From the NCBI GenBank assembly GCA_017538365.1, contig JAFYIZ010000028.1:90084-154083 (forward strand): a stretch of 64,000 nucleotides of DNA, written 5' to 3'. The notes under the pieces are model-generated. The model saw nothing but the letters and a program-made list of their open reading frames with translations. It did not search any database and was not told where the DNA came from. The stretch is from a bacterium (GTDB lineage Bacteria; UBP6; UBA1177). Shown piece by piece: positions 50,690 to 58,967 of the stretch. The number at the start of each line of letters is the position of its first letter. Position 1 is the first letter of the stretch. The position numbers and the translations under genes were made by a program.

Positions 50690-51528
50690 AGTTCAAAAAA
50701 CGCGCCGACATAAGTGAACTTCTCACAATAAGAGTAAAAGACGCGGTTTGCGATCTTTACTTCCCTGAAATCATTGATGATTTGGTGCGCTTTACCAGTG
50801 AATTCGATGACTACAGAATCCTTTCTGGCGGCAGCAACATTATCGCGGGAGACGTGAAAAAGCCCGTGCTTTACATGGGAAAGGCAATCTCCACGAGTGA
50901 TACCGACGATGTCGACGAATATCTGGTCAAAACTTTCATGCCTTCATGGGTGAGCAACGCCGCTCTGCTCGACTATTCGATAAAGAACGGTTTGTCGGGC
51001 GTAGAATTTCTTGCCGGAATACCGGGAAATCTCGGCGGTGCGCTTTACGGAAACGCTGCTCCTGCAGGTTCTTCATGGGATGATGTGGTCGGTGTGATTT
51101 ACGTCATTCAGAACGGCAAGGTGTTCCCGTTCCTGCCGAGATACAGCTACAGATCTCTCGACAACAAACCTGAAGGCTGTTTTGTCATTTACGGTGCGGA
51201 GTTGATTTTGACGAAAGATACTTCTGAAAACGTTAGAGCGAGGATTCTGGAATTCCTTTCAAAGAGAATAAAGATAAAAGGTCACAGCGCGGGTTCGCTT
51301 TTTAAAAATCCTAAGGATGGAAAAGCTGGATACATGCTTGACCAGTGCGGAATGAAAGGATTCTCTGTCGGCGGCGCTAAACTCAGCGACAATCACGCAA
51401 ACATAATAGTAAACACTGGCGAAGGTACTTTTGACGACTTCTGCCGCCTGAAAGATATTGCGATTGAAAGAGTACGCGAAAAATTCGGTGTTACTCTGGA
51501 GCCGGAAGTTCAGTTTTGGTATGATTGA
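50686..51528 (+). CDS. murB: UDP-N-acetylenolpyruvoylglucosamine reductase MurB
   Basis: A 280-residue FAD enzyme that completes UDP-MurNAc synthesis. FAD-binding stretches ILSGGSNIIAG and GVEFLAGIPGNLGGALYGNAAPAGSSWDDV are clear, as is GSLFKNPKDGKAGYMLDQCGMKGF, where the catalytic Ser region lies. A GTG start at 50686 overlaps the murC stop. It is a short, type II-like MurB. Confidence 0.93.
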   Translation: MKFKKRADISELLTIRVKDAVCDLYFPEIIDDLVRFTSEFDDYRILSGGSNIIAGDVKKPVLYMGKAISTSDTDDVDEYLVKTFMPSWVSNAALLDYSIKNGLSGVEFLAGIPGNLGGALYGNAAPAGSSWDDVVGVIYVIQNGKVFPFLPRYSYRSLDNKPEGCFVIYGAELILTKDTSENVRARILEFLSKRIKIKGHSAGSLFKNPKDGKAGYMLDQCGMKGFSVGGAKLSDNHANIIVNTGEGTFDDFCRLKDIAIERVREKFGVTLEPEVQFWYD

Positions 51529-51546
51529 TTTTTTGAGGAGATAAAA

Positions 51547-52455
51547 ATGAAACTCGACAAAAACATGAAAATTGCGGTTATTGCCGGCGGAATGTCGGAC
51601 GAGCGCGAAGTCAGCCTCGTTACGGGAAACATGCTTTACAAAACCCTTTGTGAAGGCGGTTACGCCAACGTGAAGTTTATTGATGTCGGTTTCGACTTGG
51701 CTGAAAAGCTCCGCGAGTTCTCGCCGGATGTCGTTGTAAACGGTCTTCACGGCAGATACGGCGAAGACGGAACGGTTCAGGGACTTCTCGAAATGATGAA
51801 GATTCCCTACACGAATTCAGGTGTCACGGCAAGCGCAGTCGGCATGGACAAACTGCTCTGCCGTGCCGTTATGAAAGATTGCGGAATAAAAGTCGCTGAA
51901 GGAAAAACTATCGAAGCTGCTGCTGACATGGAAAGACCTTACGAGTTTCCGTTTGTTGTTAAAGATCCGGTCAACGGTTCGAGCCGCGGCGTTTACATTG
52001 TTAAAAACGAAGAGAGCTGGGAAGACGCCAAAAAGGAACTTAAAATTGGAAAAAGATATTTGTGCGAAAAGTTTTTCAAAGGCCGTGAAGTCAATGTCGC
52101 GGTGCTTGAAAACAAAGTTCTGGGCGATGTAGAGATAACTCCGGCAAACGAGTTCTACGATTTCGACGCGAAATACAACAGCGACAAGACGATATACACG
52201 GTCCATCCCGATATAAGCGAGGCTGCAAGGGAAAAAATCTCCGACGCCGCTTTGAAACTGCACATCGCACTCGGCTGCAAAGGTGTCACGAGAAGTGATT
52301 TTATTGTCAGCGGCGACGACTACATTATGCTCGAGATCAACACGCTTCCAGGAATGACGGGACATTCGCTTGTTCCGATGATTGCGAAATACCGCGGAAT
52401 AGGATACCTTGAACTTATTGAAACCCTTATTTCCGAGTGCCTGGACGCAGAATGA
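51547..52455 (+). CDS. ddl: D-alanine-D-alanine ligase
   Basis: A 302-residue ATP-grasp enzyme. Motifs: GGMSDEREVSLVTG, NGLHGRYGEDGTVQGLLEMM, FKGREVNVAVLENKVLGDVEI and MLEINTLPGMTGHSLVP. FYDFDAKY keeps the Tyr that marks D-Ala-D-Ala specificity rather than D-Ala-D-lactate. The stop overlaps the ftsQ ATG (ATGA). Confidence 0.95.
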   Translation: MKLDKNMKIAVIAGGMSDEREVSLVTGNMLYKTLCEGGYANVKFIDVGFDLAEKLREFSPDVVVNGLHGRYGEDGTVQGLLEMMKIPYTNSGVTASAVGMDKLLCRAVMKDCGIKVAEGKTIEAAADMERPYEFPFVVKDPVNGSSRGVYIVKNEESWEDAKKELKIGKRYLCEKFFKGREVNVAVLENKVLGDVEITPANEFYDFDAKYNSDKTIYTVHPDISEAAREKISDAALKLHIALGCKGVTRSDFIVSGDDYIMLEINTLPGMTGHSLVPMIAKYRGIGYLELIETLISECLDAE

Positions 52456-53321
52456 AAAATTTTTTAAGAATATTGAGCAGCATCGGATATGTGCTTTGCA
52501 CGTATCTTCTCGTGTCGCTTTTTGCTGCCGTATTCTGCTTTGCAGGAGATACTTTCGAGACGTTCAAAAACAGTGACAGAATGCTTATAACTCCTGAAAA
52601 TGTCGAGATAATAGGAAATGACCGCCTGAGCAGGGAAGATATTCTTTTTGTTGCCGGTCTTGATAAAAAAATCAGTTTTTTTGATGCCGACAGTAAAAAA
52701 ATGACGCTCAATCTCTCTACTTGCGGATGGGTCAAAAAAGCTTTTGTTGAAAAGTTTTTCCCGAATTCGGTGGTGATACATATAGAAGAATTCAAACCGG
52801 CGATGATTGTTACCAGCAGAAAAAGGTCGTCAGATTCCGACAAAGATTCCTTTATGCCGTGGTTTTCCGATGCCGACGGAATCCTGTTCAAAAAGGCTCT
52901 TTCACGTGAAATTCCGAAAGATATGCCAACTTTTTATCTGAAGTATTCTACTCCGGAAGAGGAGAAAAAACGTTCGGAGAAGATAAAAAACGCTATTTTT
53001 CTTGCAAAAAAATGGGAAAATTTGGATTCGCTTTGTCAGCTAAGAAGCATCAGTTATGAATTTCTTGCCGGATATTCGCTGCTGTGCTCTCTTGAAAAAA
53101 AACGCTTGGAAACTGTTATTCACCTTAAGGAAGAGGCAACTGTCGATGAATGGAACCAGATGATGCAGAAAACATCCGGTGCGATAAGAGAGCTGTTAGC
53201 CAAAAGTCAGTGGGTGTGGGAGTACGATTTTGACAAGGTGAAAAATAATTTCGGCGAGACGGAATTTGAAATTATATTCGGAAAACTTGTTAATATAAAA
53301 AAGGGAGAATCTGATGGCTAG
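52452..53321 (+). CDS. ftsQ: FtsQ-like division protein
   Basis: A 289-residue bitopic protein: short cytoplasmic start, a membrane helix (GYVLCTYLLVSLFAAVFCF) and a POTRA domain (ENVEIIGNDRLSREDILFVAGLD, then KKAFVEKFFPNSVVIHIEEFKP). The beta domain is weakly conserved. The call rests on POTRA, topology and position between ddl and ftsA. The ATG at 52452 overlaps the ddl stop; an in-frame GTG five codons earlier is less likely. The ftsA start overlaps its end by 8 bases. Confidence 0.85.
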   Translation: MKNFLRILSSIGYVLCTYLLVSLFAAVFCFAGDTFETFKNSDRMLITPENVEIIGNDRLSREDILFVAGLDKKISFFDADSKKMTLNLSTCGWVKKAFVEKFFPNSVVIHIEEFKPAMIVTSRKRSSDSDKDSFMPWFSDADGILFKKALSREIPKDMPTFYLKYSTPEEEKKRSEKIKNAIFLAKKWENLDSLCQLRSISYEFLAGYSLLCSLEKKRLETVIHLKEEATVDEWNQMMQKTSGAIRELLAKSQWVWEYDFDKVKNNFGETEFEIIFGKLVNIKKGESDG

Positions 53322-54540
53322 AGGCAATACGATGATTGCTGCACTTGATATAGGTACTAAAAGCGTCACGACGCTTATTGCGCAAAAGAGCGATGACGGC
53401 GTTTTTTCAATTATAGGAAAAGGTGTCGCTGAAAATAATAAAGGCCTGATTGCAGGCGATGTCGTTGATGTTCAGGCTACCGCTGCAGCGATACGCGATT
53501 CTGTGTCTGAGGCCGAACAGATTTCCTCAAAACGCATAAAAAAGGTTTATGTCGGTGTTTCCGGTGAAGGAGTCCGTTCTATAAACAGTCACGGCGTGAT
53601 CCAGGTCAGAGGTCAGGAAGTCGCAAAGACCGATATGAACAGAGTCATAGAACAGGCTAAAATAATCACATTACCGGACGACAGAGAGATTATAAGTGTA
53701 GAAATAGGAAAATACACTGTCGACGGTAAGGCGGGAATAGTAAATCCGATAGGAATGGCGTGCAGAAGGCTCGAAGTCGACGTTCTTATAATAACGATGC
53801 CGAAGACGATGTTCAGAAATCTTTACAAAGCTGTCGAAGATGCCGGATTTTTCGTAAACGGTGTCGTTGTGAGCGCCATAGCTTCAAGCTGGGCTGTTCT
53901 TGAAGATGATGAGAAAAATATAGGTGTCGCGATGGTTGACATCGGTGACGGTGTGGCTGATATAGCGATTTATCAGAACGGAGCTCCGGTTTATGTCGCG
54001 GTAATGCCGATGGGCGGAAAATTCATCACCGACGATATAAGCAAAGTCATGAAGATTCCGCCGGCTGAAGCAGAAAGGGTAAAATGCAAATACGGAAATG
54101 CGCGTCCCGAATATGTTTCGGACAGCGAAGTGTTCGATACGGTCGTCATCGGCACTAATGCACCGACGACAAAAAAGGTTAAGCAGCTTGCAACTGTAAT
54201 AACTCCGAGGATCGAGGAAATCCTCGTAGAAATCAAAAAGAAACTTATGGAAAGTCAGAAAGAGAACATTATTCAATCAGACATAGTTCTCACCGGAGGA
54301 TCTGCGCAACTGAAGAACATTCAGTGTGTTGCGGAAGATACTTTGGAACAGACGGTAAGGATCGGAACTCCGAAAATTGATGAAACGAGTATCGGATTGA
54401 ATGATGTGCTGAGTTCACCAAGGTTTGCGACGGCTGTCGGTATAATCAGACATTTTTCCTGCCGCAAACAGATGGAAATTGCAAAAAGAAACGGATGGTT
54501 GGCGAGGGTGGCCGATATTTTTAGAAATTTTTTCGAGTAG
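53314..54540 (+). CDS. ftsA: Division protein FtsA
   Basis: A 408-residue actin-like ATPase that tethers FtsZ filaments to the membrane. Features: ALDIGTKSVTTLIAQ (phosphate 1), SHGVIQVRGQEV in the 1C-type insertion, TGGSAQLKN (adenosine) and a C-terminal amphipathic helix (NGWLARVADIFRNFF). The phosphate 2 loop is MVDIGDGVADIAIY, with Asp and Val where GGG-T is usual, so ATP binding may be altered. The end lies 9 bases before ftsZ. Confidence 0.93.
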   Translation: MARGNTMIAALDIGTKSVTTLIAQKSDDGVFSIIGKGVAENNKGLIAGDVVDVQATAAAIRDSVSEAEQISSKRIKKVYVGVSGEGVRSINSHGVIQVRGQEVAKTDMNRVIEQAKIITLPDDREIISVEIGKYTVDGKAGIVNPIGMACRRLEVDVLIITMPKTMFRNLYKAVEDAGFFVNGVVVSAIASSWAVLEDDEKNIGVAMVDIGDGVADIAIYQNGAPVYVAVMPMGGKFITDDISKVMKIPPAEAERVKCKYGNARPEYVSDSEVFDTVVIGTNAPTTKKVKQLATVITPRIEEILVEIKKKLMESQKENIIQSDIVLTGGSAQLKNIQCVAEDTLEQTVRIGTPKIDETSIGLNDVLSSPRFATAVGIIRHFSCRKQMEIAKRNGWLARVADIFRNFFE

Positions 54541-54549
54541 GAGAGTCGG

Positions 54550-55863
54550 ATGAGCGAGAAAGAAGGACCAGTAAAAATTGCAGTTATCGGTGTGGGCGGC
54601 TGTGGCTGCAATGCGGCAAAAATGATTGAAGAGGAAACAATTACCAATGAAGAATCGGTATTTAAAAACAGCAACGTCAAGATAGTTGCTGCAAATACTG
54701 ATGCGCAGGTGCTTGCGCAGCTTAACGAGGTAAATCAGATACAACTCGGTCCCAAACTGACAAAGGGGCAGGGTGCAGGCGGAAATCCTGATTGCGGAAG
54801 AGACGCGGCGATAGAAAGCCAGGTCGATATATATTCGGCTTTGGAAGGCAACGACATGGTTTTTCTGACTACCGGTATGGGTGGCGGAACAGGAACCGGT
54901 GCAGCTCCCGTTATAGCCAGCGCCGCAAAGAAAAACGGTATACTCACCGTCGGAATCGTAACAAAACCTTTTTCTTTTGAAGGCAAGCAGAAGATGAAAT
55001 GTGCCGAAAACGGAATAGAAGAGCTTCGCAAGAATGTCGACGCTCTTCTTGTTGTTCCGAACGATATTCTTCTCGAAATAGCAGGTGACGATGACGATGC
55101 CGTAGATATGTTCAAAAAACCGAACGAGATTCTTATTTATGCCGTCAGAAGCATATCGGAACTTATAATAAAAACAGGTTTCGTAAACCTCGATTTCTCC
55201 GATGTAAGAAGCACCATGCTCGATATGGGTATGGCTGTTATCGGTTTCGGTAGTGCTACCGGCGAACACGCTCCGCTCAATGCCGTTAAAGACGCTCTCA
55301 ATAATCCGCTCCTGAAAAATTTTACGATAAAAGGAACAAAGAGAATGCTGGTTTACGTCAATGGAAATACAAAACTCAAAGAATTTGCAGAGGCATCCAC
55401 TTATCTTAACGATATGGGTGATGAGGACGCAAGATTTAAATTCGGTCTTTTCGTTGACAAGAACAAGACAGATGTTTCGGTACTCATCGTTGCCGAAGCT
55501 CACGAAGCGAATGTTTCCAATTTCAAAGCGTGCAAAAAAGAGAAGGATGACAGTCAGAACACTATTTTTGATATCGAAAAAACCGAGCCTTTTAACGAAG
55601 ATGTAGTTGTTGAACTGCAGAAACCGGCTGCCGAAAGCAGCGTAATAGCAGCATCAGCGTCAAAAAATGTTTCCGCAGAGCCGCCAAGTCTTGAAGTCAA
55701 GGACACAAAGCCCTTTTCCTTCAAAGATGAAACGGTAGCGTTTATTCCTGAAAGCATAGATATCGATCAGAATGACAAATCCATTCCTGCTGTTTTTCGC
55801 AAACTTTCGAAGGAAGAGAAGGAAAAAATGCAGGTTTCGCTCACAGAATACATCTACAAATAA
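54550..55863 (+). CDS. ftsZ: Division GTPase FtsZ
   Basis: A 437-residue tubulin-like protein that forms the Z ring. The GTP-binding tubulin motif GMGGGTGTGAAP is at about 114-125, and the T7-loop region reads NLDFSDVRSTMLDMGMAVIGFG. A variable acidic linker runs from about 325 to 400. The C-terminal FtsA/ZipA-binding peptide reads DKSIPAVFRK at about 409-418 (usual DIPAFLRR-like), followed by about 19 extra residues ending EYIYK instead of the usual short basic tail. Confidence 0.97.
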   Translation: MSEKEGPVKIAVIGVGGCGCNAAKMIEEETITNEESVFKNSNVKIVAANTDAQVLAQLNEVNQIQLGPKLTKGQGAGGNPDCGRDAAIESQVDIYSALEGNDMVFLTTGMGGGTGTGAAPVIASAAKKNGILTVGIVTKPFSFEGKQKMKCAENGIEELRKNVDALLVVPNDILLEIAGDDDDAVDMFKKPNEILIYAVRSISELIIKTGFVNLDFSDVRSTMLDMGMAVIGFGSATGEHAPLNAVKDALNNPLLKNFTIKGTKRMLVYVNGNTKLKEFAEASTYLNDMGDEDARFKFGLFVDKNKTDVSVLIVAEAHEANVSNFKACKKEKDDSQNTIFDIEKTEPFNEDVVVELQKPAAESSVIAASASKNVSAEPPSLEVKDTKPFSFKDETVAFIPESIDIDQNDKSIPAVFRKLSKEEKEKMQVSLTEYIYK

Positions 55864-55980
55864 AATCCGTTTATAAATTTCCCCGAAAATACTGAAATTT
55901 TCCGCTTTAAGTTGAAAATAAAAAGTCTGTGGTTACAATGCTCTGTTTTTTGGTTTTTATTATTTTGATATAGGTGCATC
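55864..55980. other. Intergenic spacer after the dcw cluster
   Basis: Gene-free, with an AT-rich GAAAAT...ATTTTC inverted pair near 55885 that lacks a T-run and is not called a terminator. It holds the promoter of the carboxylase-like gene. Confidence 0.4.
55912..55939 (+). promoter_or_regulatory. Promoter of the carboxylase-like gene
   Basis: TTGAAA at 55912-55917, a 16-bp spacer and TACAAT at 55934-55939 are followed by GCTCTG and a T-rich leader. Confidence 0.65.
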
Positions 55981-57630
55981 ATGGCAAAAAAACTTCTTAT
56001 CAGAGACCTCACTTTAAGAGACGGTCAGCAGTCGCAGTTCGCGACCAGAATGAATCAGAATCAGGTTGACAGACTTTTGAAATCGTTCAACAAAGCTCAT
56101 TTCTATGCAATGGAAGTATGGGGCGGTGCCGTTCCCGATTCAGTTATGCGCTACCTCGGCGAAGATCCGTGGGACAGACTTGAAAAAATCAAAGCGGGAG
56201 TAGGCGAGGCGAGCAAACTTACCGCACTTTCGAGAGGAAGAAACCTTTTCGGCTACAATCCTTATCCCGAAGACGTTATCGAAGGCTTCAACCGCAACGC
56301 GATAAAGTCCGGTATTGACATCATGCGTATTTTCGATGCCCTGAACGATATCGACAACATGCGCTCGACGATAAAATACGTCAAGGAAAACGGCGGAATG
56401 ACTGACTGCTGCATCTGCTACACTGTCGATCCGAAATTCTCGACGAAAGACAAGATCAAAGCTATGTTCAGCGGCAAAAAACTGCCTGACAACCTTTTCT
56501 CGATCGATTATTTCGTAAACAAAGCTGTCGAGCTCGAAAAGGCGGGCGCCGACATGATCTCGATCAAGGATATGGCAGGGCTTATCAATCCGGCAATGAG
56601 CGCGAAACTTATTTCGGCTCTTAAAAAAGCGGTCAAGATCCCGATAGATCTGCATACCCACTGCACTCCGGGCTACGGCTTGGGCAGCGTTCTCATGGCT
56701 ATGGTAAACGACGTCGATATCGTTGATTCGGTCATCATGCCGTTTGCAGGTGGTCCTGCGGCTCCGGCGTTCGAACTTGTTCAGGTCTTCGCTAAAAAAC
56801 TCGGACTTGAGACGAATGTCGATCTCGCTGCAGTAAAAGAGATAAGGACTGAACTTTTCAAAATCAGAAAGGAACTTGCGAAATTCGACCAGTACAAACT
56901 TTTCCCGAAAGATTTCGACCCGACCGACAAACTTCCGGCAGATGTCGAGAAACTTTTTGATGATGCTATCGCAGCGGCGAAGAAAGGCGACACCGATACA
57001 GTTACCGATCTCACGCAGCAGATCGAGCGCTACTTCAATTTCCCGAAACCGAACGAAGTCGTCAGAATGGCTCAGATCCCCGGCGGAATGTATACCAACA
57101 TGCTTGCTCAGCTTCAGGCGGGAAAAATCGAACATCTTCTTCCGAAAGTCATGGAGATGGTTCCTATCGTCAGACTTGCTGCCGGTGTTCCGCCGCTTGT
57201 AACTCCTACGAGCCAGATCGTAGGAACTCAGGCTGTAAGTTGCGTCATCAACCTTAATTCGGGCAAAGCGATGTATGAAAACACCTCTGTTCAGTTCGTA
57301 AATCTGGTCAAAGGCGGTTACGGTCACACGCCGTGGCCGGTTGATCCTGCTTTCCGTGAAAAAATTTCGGGAAAACGTGAAGAACAGCCTTACGACACCT
57401 CGAAACACGTCAAACAGGTCAACGAAACGCTTGACGAATTCGGCGGCGTAAAACTTGCAGCTACCGAAAAGGAAGAGCTTCTTCTCGAACTTTTCCCGGC
57501 AGTTGCAAAGCCTTTCCTCAAAACGAAACGCGAAAAGGATTTCAGAGCCGAGCAGCAGAAAGTTCAGGACAAGCTTGACGAAGAAAGAGGAAAGCTCATC
57601 TCAGCGCTTGAAGGAAATGTCTTAGAATAG
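55981..57630 (+). CDS. Pyruvate carboxylase subunit B / oxaloacetate decarboxylase alpha-like
   Basis: A 549-residue carboxyltransferase. The N-terminal HMGL-like TIM barrel has RDLTLRDGQQSQFATRM, the biotin-carboxyl site, and the metal-binding DLHTHC. A PYC/OADA helical domain follows (residues about 310-500; GGMYTNMLAQLQ, then TPTSQIVGTQAV). No biotin-carrier domain (no A-M-K-M lysine) is attached; the C-terminus is a charged helix. It may work with a separate biotin protein, as pyruvate carboxylase B, an oxaloacetate or glutaconyl-type decarboxylase, or the 5S transcarboxylase subunit. No biotin carboxylase gene is adjacent. It has its own promoter. Confidence 0.88.
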   Translation: MAKKLLIRDLTLRDGQQSQFATRMNQNQVDRLLKSFNKAHFYAMEVWGGAVPDSVMRYLGEDPWDRLEKIKAGVGEASKLTALSRGRNLFGYNPYPEDVIEGFNRNAIKSGIDIMRIFDALNDIDNMRSTIKYVKENGGMTDCCICYTVDPKFSTKDKIKAMFSGKKLPDNLFSIDYFVNKAVELEKAGADMISIKDMAGLINPAMSAKLISALKKAVKIPIDLHTHCTPGYGLGSVLMAMVNDVDIVDSVIMPFAGGPAAPAFELVQVFAKKLGLETNVDLAAVKEIRTELFKIRKELAKFDQYKLFPKDFDPTDKLPADVEKLFDDAIAAAKKGDTDTVTDLTQQIERYFNFPKPNEVVRMAQIPGGMYTNMLAQLQAGKIEHLLPKVMEMVPIVRLAAGVPPLVTPTSQIVGTQAVSCVINLNSGKAMYENTSVQFVNLVKGGYGHTPWPVDPAFREKISGKREEQPYDTSKHVKQVNETLDEFGGVKLAATEKEELLLELFPAVAKPFLKTKREKDFRAEQQKVQDKLDEERGKLISALEGNVLE

Positions 57631-57632
57631 TC

Positions 57633-58967
57633 ATGGATTTCATTTCTCCCTATATCGACAGCGAAAAAAAGCTGCACATCCGGTTTGAAAAGCTCTTTGC
57701 ACTGCTTTCATCATGCGGTTTCTCGGGAAAAATAAATGTTTTCAACGGAGGAGAACCTTTTTTCATCATTGTTTCAAGAGGTTCTGCATGGACCGACAAG
57801 CCATTTAATTTGTTGGGAAATTTATCGAAAAATACTCTTTTTAAAGTCGACAGCGCGATATCTGACGAGATGAAGAAAGGGCTGAAGGAATACGACGGAA
57901 ACGAATTTCTTTTTTCGGTTATTCTGAATATGCCGCGCGAACGGGTTCTTGAAGTTTTGAAGCCCTACGCAACAGAGTTTCTTTCGATAAAGCCGGAAGC
58001 GGCTAAACTTATTTTTCTCCACGATGACCTTCAGCCTTTTGTAGGTCAGAAAAGGATCGAAATTTTTTCCAATCTTAAAAAAAGTTACCGCGTCATCTAT
58101 TTCCTTTTGATTTCACAGTCTGCCGTAATTGTTCAGGCAACTATGGAAGAACGGGCGAAAATAACCGAAAAACTTAATAAATCCGATATCTTTTCGGAAA
58201 AAGCGGCAACGGAAGAAGTTGTTGAAAAAGTTGCTGCCGAGAAAAAGCAGGAAACGCTTTCGGAAGAAGAGGAAATCAAAATGTTCCTCAACGCCAACGA
58301 GCATTATACCGATGTTTTCAAGCTGTTCGGACTTAAGGACAAATTCGATGAAAAGATTGCGCGCCGAGAATACATTAAAATAATGCAGAAGATCCACCCA
58401 GATAAACTTGTCGGAATTTCGCCGAATACTGCGCTTCGGGCTAAAGAGTTTCTGCAGCTGGCGGGCGAGTGCTACGAGCTTATCCGCGATCCTGAAGTGG
58501 CAGCTGACATCAGACATCTGATGATGAAATACGGTCCTATAAGGTCTAAAACCGAATATCTGAAAATGAAGGAATACGATTCGGCAATGATGAAAGCGAC
58601 GGCTCTGGCTAAAATAGGTTCATACGAAGCTGCGGCTAAAGTTTTCGACTTTATCTACAATGAGACTAAAAATCCGGCGGCTCTGGAACAGAAGAATCTT
58701 GCTCTCTGGAAGCTCGCTCCGAAGTGGAACAAGTTCGAAAAAGCCGACAGATACAAAGAGATCAGAGATGATTTTGTAAAAATTTCCATGATAAAAGACC
58801 TCTCTTTAGAATCAAAGTATATTCTGGCTGAGATTTATGAATTCTTCGAAGATATTCCCGATGCAATAAAAGTTCTCGACACAATTCTCAAGGAAAGACC
58901 TGATGATTTCAAGGCTGCCGGAATGAAAAAGAGGATGATCTATTACAATCGACTGAACAAAAATTAA
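57633..58967 (+). CDS. J-domain protein with TPR-like tail
   Basis: A 444-residue cytoplasmic protein. Residues 1-170 form an unrecognised alpha/beta domain, possibly a DUF4388-like sensor. A Glu/Lys-rich stretch follows, then a J-domain at about 227-300 with HPD at 255-257 (KIHPDKLVGISPN), and a helical tail with TPR-like units (ALAKIGSYEAAAKVFDFIYN, then AEIYEFFEDIPDAIKVLDTI). It could recruit Hsp70 to a client held by the N-domain. It starts 3 bases after the carboxylase stop. Its stop overlaps the convergent DUF1566 gene stop. Confidence 0.75.
   Translation: MDFISPYIDSEKKLHIRFEKLFALLSSCGFSGKINVFNGGEPFFIIVSRGSAWTDKPFNLLGNLSKNTLFKVDSAISDEMKKGLKEYDGNEFLFSVILNMPRERVLEVLKPYATEFLSIKPEAAKLIFLHDDLQPFVGQKRIEIFSNLKKSYRVIYFLLISQSAVIVQATMEERAKITEKLNKSDIFSEKAATEEVVEKVAAEKKQETLSEEEEIKMFLNANEHYTDVFKLFGLKDKFDEKIARREYIKIMQKIHPDKLVGISPNTALRAKEFLQLAGECYELIRDPEVAADIRHLMMKYGPIRSKTEYLKMKEYDSAMMKATALAKIGSYEAAAKVFDFIYNETKNPAALEQKNLALWKLAPKWNKFEKADRYKEIRDDFVKISMIKDLSLESKYILAEIYEFFEDIPDAIKVLDTILKERPDDFKAAGMKKRMIYYNRLNKN

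Noticed and set aside
55885-55902. GAAAAT...ATTTTC inverted pair after ftsZ as a terminator
   Set aside because: AT-only arms and no T-run; too weak to call.
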